Shown here: positions 1 through 8,310 of the stretch, in pieces
Layout: each line of letters begins with the position of its first letter
Numbering within the stretch: the first letter of the stretch is position 1
Position numbers and translations under genes: made by a program
The notes under the pieces: generated by a model
The model's input: only the letters and a program-made list of their open reading frames with translations
Databases searched by the model: none
Told to the model about the DNA's origin: nothing
NCBI GenBank assembly: GCA_937877545.1
Contig: CALFJE010000061.1
Span: forward strand, 1-48,996
Direction: 5' to 3'
Length of the DNA stretch: 48,996 bases
Source of the DNA: an uncultured Selenomonadales bacterium
GTDB taxonomy: Bacteria > Bacillota > Negativicutes > Selenomonadales > Selenomonadaceae

Positions 1-4
1 CGGG

Positions 5-28
5 GGAGCCGTCATCCGTGACGGCTCC
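5..28 (-). terminator. Inverted repeat, probable terminator of the kds operon
   Basis: A perfect 10-bp stem (GGAGCCGTCA / TGACGGCTCC) with a 4-nt loop lies 12 bases downstream of the kdsD stop codon on the minus strand. Any T-run would fall outside the window, so intrinsic termination is inferred from the hairpin and its position only. Confidence 0.55.
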
Positions 29-40
29 TAAAGTACGCGA

Positions 41-1009
41 TTATACCACACCTTGCCTCAGCAAATCCGTCAAGTGAATCATGCCGACGGGGAAATTGTT
101 TTCGTCGATGACCGGCAACACCGTTATGGGGCGCGGCTTATGTTTTTCCATGACCGACAGAGCCGCCGCCGCCAGCTTGTCCGCGCTGATTATCAACGGC
201 TCCTTGAACATGATATGCTCGACCGGCTCGTCTATGAAACTGCGCCGTTTCTCCAGTGCGCGACGGATTATCCCGTCCGTGACCAGCCCCACGAATTTGT
301 TGCGCTCGTCGACGACCGACACCGCGCCCAAGCCCTTTGCCGTCATTTCAAACAGCGCGTCCTTAGCCGTGGCTCCAACTTTGACAATCGGATTATCCGC
401 GCCGCTGTGCATTACGTCGCCGACCGTCAGCAAAAGCTTTCTGCCCAATGCGCCGCCGGGGTGGAACAATGCGAAGTCGTTGCTTGTAAATTTTTTCTCC
501 TCCATTAGAGCCATAGCCAACGCGTCGCCCATAGCCAAGGTTGCGGTCGTCGAGGCGGTAGGAGCCAAGCCCAACGGACACGCCTCGCGCTCAACGCCGA
601 TGTCGATAAAGTAGTCGCAGTTCTTGCCGAGCGTCGAGGTGCGCTTGCCGCTCATTGCGATTATCGCCGCGCCGATTCGCCGCACGACGGGCAAAATGTT
701 CACAATCTCCGACGATTCGCCGCTGTTGGATATGGCAATCAGCACGTCTTTTTCCGTCAACATGCCCAAATCGCCGTGATAAGCCTCGGCGGGGTGCATA
801 AAAAATGACGGCGTGCCCGTCGAGGCAAGTGTCGCCGCGATTTTCCTGCCGACGTGTCCCGATTTGCCCATGCCCGTCACGACCACGCGCCCGCGACAGC
901 TCATAATCTTTTCGACCGCCGCGATAAATTCCTCATCCACGCGACCGATAAGAGCCTCGACCGCCGCCGCCTCAATCTTTAAAGTTTCAATCGCCTTTTC
1001 CCTAATCAT
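41..1009 (-). CDS. kdsD: D-arabinose 5-phosphate isomerase (KdsD/KpsF family)
   Basis: Converts ribulose 5-phosphate to arabinose 5-phosphate, the first committed step towards KDO, the inner-core sugar of lipopolysaccharide; cytosolic. The 322-aa protein has the family layout: an N-terminal SIS sugar-isomerase domain with GMGKSGHVGRK near residue 46 and HPAEAYHGDLGML near 76, then two CBS domains from about residue 196 to the end. Its ATG overlaps the stop codon of kdsA (ATGA), so the two are translationally coupled. It is the last visible gene of a kdsB-kdsA-kdsD operon and a hairpin follows it. Separate evidence that this is the LPS pathway is that the substrate and product enzymes lie next to it. 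The KdsD and KpsF names are not distinguishable from sequence alone. Confidence 0.93.
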   Translation of the reverse strand: MIREKAIETLKIEAAAVEALIGRVDEEFIAAVEKIMSCRGRVVVTGMGKSGHVGRKIAATLASTGTPSFFMHPAEAYHGDLGMLTEKDVLIAISNSGESSEIVNILPVVRRIGAAIIAMSGKRTSTLGKNCDYFIDIGVEREACPLGLAPTASTTATLAMGDALAMALMEEKKFTSNDFALFHPGGALGRKLLLTVGDVMHSGADNPIVKVGATAKDALFEMTAKGLGAVSVVDERNKFVGLVTDGIIRRALEKRRSFIDEPVEHIMFKEPLIISADKLAAAALSVMEKHKPRPITVLPVIDENNFPVGMIHLTDLLRQGVV

Positions 1010-1815
1010 CTTGTCGCCTCGTGAATTCTCAATGCGTCTTCCAAAAGTTCCTCCAAGTCGTCAAGCGGTATCATGTTCGCGCCGTCCGAAAGCCCCTCGG
1101 CGGGGTTGTCGTGCACTTCCAAAAATAATCCGTCGACGCCGACCGCGCAAGCCGCCCTTACCAACGGTGCTACGAATTCTCTTTGCCCGCCCGAAGACGT
1201 ACCCGCGCCGCCCGGCAGTTGTACGCTGTGGGTGCCGTCGAAAATCACGGGGCAACCGAAACCGCGCATAATCGGCAAGCCGCGCATGTCGACGACCAAA
1301 TTGTTGTAGCCGAACGACGTTCCGCGCTCCGTCAGCAAAATCTTATCCGTTTGCGTGCGCAACTTTTCCACGACGTTAATCATATCCCGCGCAGAAAGGA
1401 ATTGCGCCTTCTTGACGTTGACGACCTTGCCGGTCTTGGCGGCGGCGATAAGCAAATCGGTCTGCCGGCAAAGGAACGCGGGTATCTGCAAAATGTCGGC
1501 AACCTCGGCAACGGGCGCGGCTTGATAAGTTTCGTGAATGTCCGTGACTATCGGGACGTTCAGCTCGCGCTTAATGGCGTCCAGAATCTTCAAGCCCTCG
1601 GCAAGCCCCGGACCGCGATAGCTTTTTATCGACGAACGATTTGCCTTGTCGAACGACGCCTTGAAAATGTAGGGAATACCCAACTTATCGGCGACGGTTT
1701 TGGCAAGAAGCCCGATAGTCAAACTGCGCTCGAAGCCCTCCAGCACGCAAGGACCGGCAAGCAAAACCAAATTGCCGCCGCCAATCTCGATATTTCCAAC
1801 TTTAACGATGTTCAT
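1006..1815 (-). CDS. kdsA: 3-deoxy-8-phosphooctulonate synthase (KDO-8-phosphate synthase)
   Basis: Condenses arabinose 5-phosphate with phosphoenolpyruvate to give KDO 8-phosphate. The 269-aa protein shows the DAHP-synthase/KdsA TIM-barrel motifs LLAGPCVLE, FKASFDKANRSS, PVVTDIHE-like (PIVTDIHETYQ) and FDGTHSVQLPGG. The reading frame extends further upstream, but the ATG at 1815 gives the normal family N-terminus (MNIVKVGNIEIGGG) and has an AGGAGG-type site 5-10 bases ahead of it. That ATG overlaps the kdsB stop codon as ATGA, and the kdsA stop overlaps the kdsD start, so all three genes are chained. The asparagine in FDKANRS (in place of a metal-binding cysteine further upstream in some homologues) was not used to decide between the metal-dependent and metal-independent subclasses. 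Confidence 0.95.
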   Translation of the reverse strand: MNIVKVGNIEIGGGNLVLLAGPCVLEGFERSLTIGLLAKTVADKLGIPYIFKASFDKANRSSIKSYRGPGLAEGLKILDAIKRELNVPIVTDIHETYQAAPVAEVADILQIPAFLCRQTDLLIAAAKTGKVVNVKKAQFLSARDMINVVEKLRTQTDKILLTERGTSFGYNNLVVDMRGLPIMRGFGCPVIFDGTHSVQLPGGAGTSSGGQREFVAPLVRAACAVGVDGLFLEVHDNPAEGLSDGANMIPLDDLEELLEDALRIHEATR

Positions 1816-2549
1816 GACGATGCCTCCTGTCGATAAATTTCGTTGACGAGCCGCAAATCCTCCTCGGTGTCGACGCCCACGAAGCGGCACGAACTTTTTA
1901 TCACGCGGATTTTGAAGCCGTTTTCCAGTGCGCGGAGCTGTTCGAGCGATTCGGCTTGTTCAAGCGGCGTCGGCTCCATTTTTGCGTAGTCAAGCAGGAA
2001 TTGGCGGCGGTAAGCATAAATGCCGATGTGCTTGAACGTTTGCGATTTGCCGGCGTTGCGCGGATAGGGTATCAGCGAACGCGAAAAATACAGCGCGTCG
2101 TTGTAGCGGTCGACGACGACTTTAACGTTATTGGGATTGGTCATTTCGTCGGCGTCTTGGAGTTCGGTCGCCACGGTCGCCATTTGCAAGGCGTTATCCT
2201 TGGCGAACTCGGAGATAAGCGCGTCGATAAGGCTCGGCTCGATAAGCGGCTCGTCGCCCTGCACGTTGACGATAACCTCAACGTCGGGGAATTGTTCGGC
2301 AACCTCGGCAAGGCGGTCGGTACCGGTCTTGTGGTCGGCACGCGTCATCATAGCGCGTCCGCCGTGAGACTCGACGGCTTGAACTATCCTTGCGTCGTCG
2401 GTCGCCACGATAACTTCAGAAACGGATTCGGCTCGGCTTGCACGTTCCCAAACCCGACAAATCATCGGCACGCCGCAAATATCTTTGAGCGGCTTACCGG
2501 GCAGTCGCGTCGACGAATAGCGCGCAGGTATCACGCAGATTGATTTCAT
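1812..2549 (-). CDS. kdsB: 3-deoxy-manno-octulosonate cytidylyltransferase (CMP-KDO synthetase)
   Basis: Activates KDO with CTP to CMP-KDO, the donor used for lipid A glycosylation. The 245-aa protein starts with the nucleotidyltransferase signature IPARYSSTRLPGKPL and contains NVQGDEPLI and the C-terminal ESLEQLRALENGFKI region typical of KdsB. The start chosen is the ATG at 2549 because it opens the conserved motif directly and has GGGAGGAT 6-13 bases upstream; the longer open frame upstream of it encodes nothing family-like. First gene of the operon, facing away from the S41 protease gene. Together with kdsA and kdsD it shows that this Firmicute-like genome makes an outer membrane with LPS. 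Confidence 0.95.
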   Translation of the reverse strand: MKSICVIPARYSSTRLPGKPLKDICGVPMICRVWERASRAESVSEVIVATDDARIVQAVESHGGRAMMTRADHKTGTDRLAEVAEQFPDVEVIVNVQGDEPLIEPSLIDALISEFAKDNALQMATVATELQDADEMTNPNNVKVVVDRYNDALYFSRSLIPYPRNAGKSQTFKHIGIYAYRRQFLLDYAKMEPTPLEQAESLEQLRALENGFKIRVIKSSCRFVGVDTEEDLRLVNEIYRQEASS

Positions 2550-2578
2550 TCCATATCCTCCCAAAATTTTTTGCGCAT

Positions 2579-2607
2579 ATCTTAGCATAATCGGCGGGGC
2601 GCGGCAA
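2579..2607 (-). promoter_or_regulatory. Putative sigma-70 promoter of kdsB-kdsA-kdsD
   Basis: Read on the minus strand: TTGCCG (2607-2602), a 17-bp spacer ending in TGC (extended -10), and TAAGAT (2584-2579), about 30 bases before the kdsB start codon. Match by eye; not tested. Confidence 0.45.
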
Positions 2608-2677
2608 ACGGCTTTTAAGGAGTTTTTCAGATAAAGTTGATATAGTGTCGAAAATTTTGGCGAAGGGAGGTCGCGCC

Positions 2678-3889
2678 TTGAAGAAAAAGATTTTCGCGGG
2701 AATAATTTTGGTGTCATTGATAAGCGCGGCTCTGACGTTGGGGCTGGTATGTCTGCTGTTGGGGCTGAATTCAAGCAATGCGCTCGACCTCGGAAGATTC
2801 TTTGTCGCGCTTCGGTTTATTGAGGGCAATTACGTCCAAGAGGTGGAGCGTCGGCAACTGATTGACGGCGCGATAAGCGGCATGGTCAATTCGCTCGGCG
2901 ATCCGCATTCGCTGTACCTCGCGCCCCAACTTTACAGCCAACTCCGCGCAGAGACAAGCGGGGCATTCGGCGGCATCGGCGTTTACATGGGCTTTAAAAA
3001 CGGAGGCGTGCAAGTCATGAGCGTTATCCCCGACGGTCCGGGCGAACGTGCGGGGCTTCAGGCGGGCGACGAGATTTTAGCCGTGAACGGTCAACCCGTC
3101 GAGGAAATTTCGCCTGCCGAGGTTGCCTTGAAGATTCGCGGGCAAGTCGGTACGCCCGTTGAATTGCTGATTCGTCGCGACGGCTCCGAGGATATGACGT
3201 TCAACTTGACGCGGGAGAATATTCACGTGCGCACCGTGGCGGGCAAGATGATTGACGACCGGCTCGGATACGTGAAAATTTCCCATTTCAGCGAGAACAC
3301 CGACGAGGAATTTAAATCGACGCTGACCGACCTGGAACGCGACGGCATGAAGGGCTTCGTCCTCGACTTGCGCCAAAATCCGGGCGGCGTCATAACCAGT
3401 TGCATTGCCATTGCCAAGGAGCTGGTGCCCGCCGGGACGATTGCCTCGGTGATTAAGCGCGACGGCTCCAAGGAAGTTTACACCTCGGATTTGGCGGCGG
3501 CTAAGTTCCCGATTGTCGTCCTGCTTGACCACAACAGCGCGAGTGCCTCCGAACTTTTGAGCGGCGCGTTGCAGGATAAGCAGGCGGCTCTGGTTGTCGG
3601 CGAAACTTCTTACGGCAAAGGCTCCGTGCAGACGCTAATCCCCATGGCGCACGAGGACGGCTTGAAGTTGACGATAGCAAAGTACTACACGCCGAACGGT
3701 CGCTCCATTGACGGCGAGGGCATTGCGCCCGACGTGGAAGTAAGGACACAGGCGGCTCCGCACCCCATGTACGATCTTAATCTCGACGAGGCATTGGACG
3801 CGCAACTTGCCGAGGCTGAAAAGCTTTTGCGGCATCAGGTTGACGCGGGCAAAATTTTGTTCGACGATTATTTTTGGAAGACGCCTTGA
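2678..3889 (+). CDS. S41-family C-terminal processing peptidase (CtpA/Prc type)
   Basis: A membrane-anchored serine protease that cleaves substrates on the outer face of the cytoplasmic membrane. The 403-aa protein has one N-terminal membrane segment (residues about 4-30, lysines in front), a PDZ domain (about 95-165, with GGIGVYMG and AGLQAGDEILAVNG), and the S41 catalytic domain. The catalytic serine lies in HNSASASELL (near 288) and the general-base lysine is in SYGKGSVQ (Lys314). I chose the TTG at 2678 because a GGGAGG site sits 7 bases upstream; an ATG 33 bases earlier in frame has no such site. Its 3' end overlaps rlmN by 22 bp, tail to tail. The physiological substrate is unknown. Confidence 0.9.
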   Translation: MKKKIFAGIILVSLISAALTLGLVCLLLGLNSSNALDLGRFFVALRFIEGNYVQEVERRQLIDGAISGMVNSLGDPHSLYLAPQLYSQLRAETSGAFGGIGVYMGFKNGGVQVMSVIPDGPGERAGLQAGDEILAVNGQPVEEISPAEVALKIRGQVGTPVELLIRRDGSEDMTFNLTRENIHVRTVAGKMIDDRLGYVKISHFSENTDEEFKSTLTDLERDGMKGFVLDLRQNPGGVITSCIAIAKELVPAGTIASVIKRDGSKEVYTSDLAAAKFPIVVLLDHNSASASELLSGALQDKQAALVVGETSYGKGSVQTLIPMAHEDGLKLTIAKYYTPNGRSIDGEGIAPDVEVRTQAAPHPMYDLNLDEALDAQLAEAEKLLRHQVDAGKILFDDYFWKTP

Positions 3890-4908
3890 TTGTGTTTGGC
3901 TCTCAACTGCCCGCAAGCCGCGTTGACGTCGGCTCCCATCTCCTTGCGAATCGTCGCGCCTATGCCGTGCGTATTCAGGAAATGGAAAAACTTTTTGACG
4001 GTAGCATTGGTCGGCGGCTTGAAACTCCTTTCGCTGACGGGATTGAACGGTATCAAGTTCACGTTGGCAAGCTGACCGCTCAAGATTTTGGCGAGGCGTC
4101 TGGCGTGCTCTTCGGTATCGTTGACGCCGCCAAGCAAAATATATTCGTAGGTGACGCGCCGCCCCGTGGCTTGAGCGTAATCGTCGCCGGCTTGAAGCAA
4201 GCTCTTCAGACCAAACGCGGAGTTAATCGGCATGAGCGCGGAGCGCAGATTATCATCGGGCGCGTGGAGCGAAATAGACAGCGTGACGGGAATTTTCTCG
4301 TCGCGTAATTTTTTTATCGCGGGGACAATGCCGCACGTTGAAATAGTAACCTTGCGATAGCTCATGCCCAGGCAATAATCCTCGTGCAGGAGCCGCAACA
4401 TTTTAATCAGTTCGTCGTAATTCATGAGCGGTTCGCCCGTGCCCATGACGACGACCGAATCGACCGCCTTGCCGAGAATTTCGTTGGCGAAGAAAATTTC
4501 GCCGAGCATCTCCGCCGCCGTCAAGTTACGTTGAAGCCCCTTGAGCGTCGACGCGCAGAATTTGCAACCCATTTGGCAACCGACTTGGCTTGAGATACAA
4601 ACACTCGTGCCGTAGTCGTGGAGCATGAGGACGACCTCGACCGCCGCGCCGTCCGCCAAGCCCAACAGGAATTTGCTCGTCAAGCCGTCGGCGGAGTCCA
4701 ATCTCCCCAGCAAGTCGGCAACCCTTACCTCGTAATGCTCCGACAGTTCCGCTCGCAATGCCTTGGGCAATTCGCTCATATCGTCGAATTTCTTCACGCC
4801 GTGCTTGTAAATCTGCGCGGCTATTTGTTTTGCGCGGAACTTTGGCAACGGCGCAAGTTCCGCCTCCAGCTCCTCAAGCGTCATGCCGAATAAATTTGTT
4901 TTGTTCAC
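3868..4908 (-). CDS. rlmN: 23S rRNA (adenine-2503-C2)-methyltransferase / tRNA m2A37 methyltransferase
   Basis: Radical-SAM enzyme that methylates C2 of A2503 in 23S rRNA and, in several bacteria, A37 of some tRNAs. The 346-aa protein carries the radical-SAM cluster motif C111-xxx-C115-xx-C118 in VGCQMGCKFCAS, the GTGEPLMNY motif, and the C-terminal CGQL cysteine used in the methyl-transfer intermediate. I chose the GTG at 4908, since GGGAGG lies 8 bases upstream; the earlier ATG in frame adds 16 residues not typical of the family. Its start region is back to back with the restriction-modification operon, so the promoters of both lie within the same ~115 bp. Confidence 0.95.
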   Translation of the reverse strand: MNKTNLFGMTLEELEAELAPLPKFRAKQIAAQIYKHGVKKFDDMSELPKALRAELSEHYEVRVADLLGRLDSADGLTSKFLLGLADGAAVEVVLMLHDYGTSVCISSQVGCQMGCKFCASTLKGLQRNLTAAEMLGEIFFANEILGKAVDSVVVMGTGEPLMNYDELIKMLRLLHEDYCLGMSYRKVTISTCGIVPAIKKLRDEKIPVTLSISLHAPDDNLRSALMPINSAFGLKSLLQAGDDYAQATGRRVTYEYILLGGVNDTEEHARRLAKILSGQLANVNLIPFNPVSERSFKPPTNATVKKFFHFLNTHGIGATIRKEMGADVNAACGQLRAKHNQGVFQK

Positions 4909-4950
4909 ATTATCAGCCTCCCAAGTGATTCTAAAATCTGCCCGCGAATT

Positions 4951-4979
4951 TTGCAATTAAATCTTGTGCGTGATAAAAT
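4951..4979 (+). promoter_or_regulatory. Putative promoter of the restriction-modification operon
   Basis: TTGCAA (4951-4956), 17-bp spacer, TAAAAT (4974-4979). The methyltransferase start (GTG, 5026) is 46 bases further on, behind AAAGGAG at 5012-5018. The stretch is AT-rich and also holds the upstream region of rlmN on the other strand. Confidence 0.5.
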
Positions 4980-5025
4980 CGCTAAAAAAATTTTTAGGAT
5001 AAGATTGCGGTAAAGGAGTAAGAAT

Positions 5026-6774
5026 GTGCAAGACTTTCACGAAAGCAATGGCGTGAATTTAATTTCAAACGCAACCATTGCGAATTGGAAAAGGCTCCAA
5101 GTAAAGCCTGACGGACGCCTGACTTCACGCGCAAATAAAAGGCAGTCTTTAAAAAGACTTTTGCCCAAGGAATATTTTGTCGACAGCGGAAATGTTTCGT
5201 TCGTGAAAAACTTTTTGGAGTTCATTGAGGCGGAAAATGCAGAAATTTATCCTGTGATTTTTTCGTTGAGCGTAAGTCTGCTTAAGAAAAAAGGAATTTA
5301 CTCGAAACCGCATGTCCGTGAGACATTGCGGGAATATGCCGATGCCGTCATTTTGAGAACGTTTGCAAGCAAGGAGTTGCCCGAAAATGAAACCGATATT
5401 CTCGGCACGATATACCAGGCGTATCTGCAGGAGGGGGAAAAAAATATTCACGGTTCCTATTACACGCCCAGAAATATCGTCGTTAACATGACGCGACATT
5501 TCAATTTTTCAAACGGCGAGACATTCTTGGATCCTTGTTGCGGCAGCGGCGCGTTCTTGATTGCCCTTCCGGTCGACAATCCCAATCAAGTGTACGGCGT
5601 CGATAATGATAAAATCGCCGTCCTTATTGCAAAGGTAAATCTCCTGTTGCGGTACCCTGCTCTTGAATTTGTCCCACAAATTCATTGTTTGGATTTCTTG
5701 GCTTTAAACATAAGCCATCCCCTTTACGCCAAAAAATTTGATTACATAGCAACTAATCCGCCTTGGGGAGCCGTCTCGAAAAGTGATTATCACTTTGACG
5801 ACGAGTACAAAGAAACGTTCGCTATTTTTTTCGTTAAAGCATTTCAACAACTCAAAGCCGACGGCGTGATTCGTTTCCTGTTTCCCGAAGCCGTCTTAAA
5901 TGTAAATGCCCACAAAAACCTCCGAAATTTTATCCTGAATAACGCGGGGCGCATTGTCGTAACCAAATATAAAGACTTCTTTTCGGGCGTCACGACAAAG
6001 TACGTGGATATTGAATGCGGCAACAGGGTCGGTAACCGGGAGTTTTGCTTTATTTCGGGTGACAGAAAACAGCTCGTTGACATTGAGACTGTAAATGCAA
6101 CTAAAAATTTAAATTTCAACTGCCTGAGCGAGGAAGACGTTTCTATAATTCGGACGATTAAAAGCAAAGGTCTCTATTTTTTGAAGGACAGCGTTTGGGC
6201 TTTGGGTATCGTGACCGGCGATAATAAAAATAAAATTTTTTCCGCGCCTCGTGCCGATATGGAAAAAATATACACCGGCAAGGAAATTCAGCCTTTCACG
6301 TTAAAGCCCGCAAAACATTGGTTAGTTTATGACAGAAAAAGTTTGCAACAAGCAGCCAAAGACGAGATATATCGCACTCCCGAAAAATTAGCTTATAAGT
6401 TTATTTCATCGAAGTTGGTTTTCGCTTACGACGCCGCGCAGAGTCTTTTTCTCAACAGCGCAAACATTCTTATACCCGTCATTCCGAACATGAGCGTCAA
6501 AGCGGTTATGGCATTTTTAAATTCGGTACTGTTTAATTTCGTGTATGTCAAGCTGTTCGGCGGCGTTAAGATATTGAAAGCCAATCTTACGGAATTGCCG
6601 TTTCCGAAAATTACGGCTGAAGAAAACGCTCATTTGACAGGTTTGGTTGATGATATATTGACAGGCGCACCGCATCAACAAACAGAGATTGAAAAGTTTA
6701 TTTTCGCGTTTTATGGCATCTCGGAATCGCAAGCGAAATATATCGGGAGAGTTGTCAATGGAAACGCTTATTAA
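5026..6774 (+). CDS. Adenine-specific DNA N6-methyltransferase (type II, gamma/TaqI-Eco57I-like)
   Basis: Methyltransferase of a restriction-modification pair: transfers a methyl group from SAM to an adenine N6 in the recognition site. In the 582-aa protein the SAM motif order is motif X (GSYYTPRNIV, about 143-152), motif I (DPCCGSGAFL, 169-178) and motif IV NPPW (244-247), an order seen in gamma-class N6-adenine enzymes. The N-terminal ISNATIANWKRL stretch (about 13-24) looks like a small helix-turn-helix, and the last ~200 residues are likely the target-recognition region. Start is GTG with AAAGGAG 7 bases upstream; an ATG two bases earlier opens only an 11-codon frame. It overlaps the endonuclease gene by 17 bp. 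Codons are AT-richer than in neighbouring genes, which suggests acquisition. Recognition sequence not predictable from this sequence by eye. Confidence 0.9.
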   Translation: MQDFHESNGVNLISNATIANWKRLQVKPDGRLTSRANKRQSLKRLLPKEYFVDSGNVSFVKNFLEFIEAENAEIYPVIFSLSVSLLKKKGIYSKPHVRETLREYADAVILRTFASKELPENETDILGTIYQAYLQEGEKNIHGSYYTPRNIVVNMTRHFNFSNGETFLDPCCGSGAFLIALPVDNPNQVYGVDNDKIAVLIAKVNLLLRYPALEFVPQIHCLDFLALNISHPLYAKKFDYIATNPPWGAVSKSDYHFDDEYKETFAIFFVKAFQQLKADGVIRFLFPEAVLNVNAHKNLRNFILNNAGRIVVTKYKDFFSGVTTKYVDIECGNRVGNREFCFISGDRKQLVDIETVNATKNLNFNCLSEEDVSIIRTIKSKGLYFLKDSVWALGIVTGDNKNKIFSAPRADMEKIYTGKEIQPFTLKPAKHWLVYDRKSLQQAAKDEIYRTPEKLAYKFISSKLVFAYDAAQSLFLNSANILIPVIPNMSVKAVMAFLNSVLFNFVYVKLFGGVKILKANLTELPFPKITAEENAHLTGLVDDILTGAPHQQTEIEKFIFAFYGISESQAKYIGRVVNGNAY

Positions 6775-7483
6775 GGAATTGCATCGGCAACTCGTTATCA
6801 TGAATAAATCTGCCGGAAACAATTACACTCTTTGCGCGGCGACTTTGGATAATCTGTATTCCGTCTATCCGTTCAATAAATTTGAATATGTTATCAGCCA
6901 TCTGCTGGGGACGAATACAATTACTCTGAAACAATATTTGGATATGCGCAATAATTATTTGGAGCGGAACAGGTATCTCTACGTCTTTGAAATTACCGCG
7001 CCGAGAACCTTCGGCGAAACATGGGCGCAACGACATTTGAATGAACTCGTGCCCGAACTGCGCCGCCCCACGACTAATTACGACTCCGATTATTCGGGGC
7101 AATATGATTTTTGGTATAATGGGATAAGGATAGAGGTAAAAGCGTCAAGAGCCGTTCGCAGAAAAAGCGGCAAGACCTTGATTGAAAAGGCTTTGGCAAG
7201 TGATTCGCATTACGGATTCGATATGAATTTTCAACAGCTGAAGCCGAAGTGTTGCGACGTTTTTGTTTGGATTGGCGTTTGGCGCGACGTTATACGATAT
7301 TGGGTTTTGTCAAGTGAGGAGGTAAAAACTAATCCCTACTACTCAAAGGGGCAACATCGCGGCAATTCGGGCGAGGGGCAACTTTGGTTTAAAGAAAGCA
7401 ACATCGCGGCTTTTGTTGAGTATGAAGTTTCCGGTCGCGACATCTTGTCTAAAATTATTGAAAAATCTCGCGTTGGCGAGTGA
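6758..7483 (+). CDS. Probable type II restriction endonuclease, PD-(D/E)xK fold
   Basis: Predicted partner nuclease of the upstream methyltransferase. Not recognised as a named family, but the 241-aa protein has a plausible PD-(D/E)xK core: Asp117 in QYDFWYNG, then Glu126-Val-Lys128 in IRIEVKASR, preceded by a helix containing FGETWAQRHLNEL. Length fits a homodimeric orthodox type II enzyme. The ATG at 6758 is chosen because it has GGGAGAG upstream and places the gene in a 17-bp overlap with the methyltransferase; an earlier ATG in frame would lie deep inside that gene. AT-rich like its partner. It could instead be another nuclease-fold protein; the gene pairing is the main support. Confidence 0.7.
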   Translation: METLIKELHRQLVIMNKSAGNNYTLCAATLDNLYSVYPFNKFEYVISHLLGTNTITLKQYLDMRNNYLERNRYLYVFEITAPRTFGETWAQRHLNELVPELRRPTTNYDSDYSGQYDFWYNGIRIEVKASRAVRRKSGKTLIEKALASDSHYGFDMNFQQLKPKCCDVFVWIGVWRDVIRYWVLSSEEVKTNPYYSKGQHRGNSGEGQLWFKESNIAAFVEYEVSGRDILSKIIEKSRVGE

Positions 7484-7506
7484 TAAAATTATAAGGAGGA
7501 GTTTTG

Positions 7507-8310
7507 ATGGTTAAAATTATTTTCTGCGATATGGACGGCACGCTTCTGACGAGTGATAACAAATTGCCCCTCGGCTTCGAGGGCGCAATGGCGGAACTCA
7601 AACGCCGCAATGTCATCTTCGCGCCGGCTAGCGGCAGGCAATATTTTTCATTGCTCCGTTCGTTCGAGGAGTATAAGGACGATTTCCTGTTCCTCGCCGA
7701 AAACGGTACGCTTGTCATGTACAAGGGCAAGGAGGTCTTCAGCTGTCCTCTGGGCTTCGAGGCGGCGCGTAAGGTCTTGGCGGCAACCGAGGGCTTCGAT
7801 AATATTCTGCGCGTTTGGTGCGGCAAGAAAGACGCCTACCTCCGCCGCGAACAGGATACGCCCGCCTTCCACGCCGAGCTTGATAAGTACTACACGCACA
7901 ACGGCGTTGTCGACAGCTTCGACGAGTTGGACGATATTCCGCTTAAAGTCGCCCTGTTCGACCCGACCGGCAACGCCAAGACGAATATCTACGACAAACT
8001 CGCGCAGTTCTACGACACGTTGCAAGTTGTGCTCAGCTCCGATTATTGGGTTGATGTCATGTCGCCGGGTATCGGCAAGGGCGAGGCGATTAAAAATATT
8101 CAGCGCGTCATGAACTTTAAGCCCGAAGAGTGCGCGGCGTTCGGCGATTATCTTAACGATCTCGAAATGCTTCAAGCGGTCGGCTACGGCTTCGCCATGG
8201 GCAATGCTCACCCCGACGTTAAAAAGATTGCCAAGTTCGTGGTGCCGAATAACAACCAAGGCGGCGTTCTGTTCGGGATTCGGCGGCTCATGGTTTACAG
8301 GCTGATTTGA
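7507..8310 (+). CDS. HAD-superfamily phosphatase, Cof type (subfamily IIB)
   Basis: Predicted cytosolic sugar-phosphate or other small-phosphate phosphatase. The 267-aa protein has the HAD motifs in order: motif I DMDGTLL (nucleophile Asp8 and acid Asp10), motif II in PASGRQYFS, the lysine of motif III in GKGEAI, and motif IV GDYLNDLEML. The C2-type cap between motifs II and III is typical of the Cof/YidA group. TTG at 7504 is adjacent in frame, but the ATG at 7507 is better placed behind AAGGAGGA. It starts the housekeeping run and overlaps ispD (TGATG). The substrate cannot be told from sequence. Confidence 0.88.
   Translation: MVKIIFCDMDGTLLTSDNKLPLGFEGAMAELKRRNVIFAPASGRQYFSLLRSFEEYKDDFLFLAENGTLVMYKGKEVFSCPLGFEAARKVLAATEGFDNILRVWCGKKDAYLRREQDTPAFHAELDKYYTHNGVVDSFDELDDIPLKVALFDPTGNAKTNIYDKLAQFYDTLQVVLSSDYWVDVMSPGIGKGEAIKNIQRVMNFKPEECAAFGDYLNDLEMLQAVGYGFAMGNAHPDVKKIAKFVVPNNNQGGVLFGIRRLMVYRLI

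Noticed and set aside
5024..5059. ATG two bases before the methyltransferase GTG start
   Set aside because: It opens only an 11-codon frame ending in TGA; the GTG frame carries the conserved protein.
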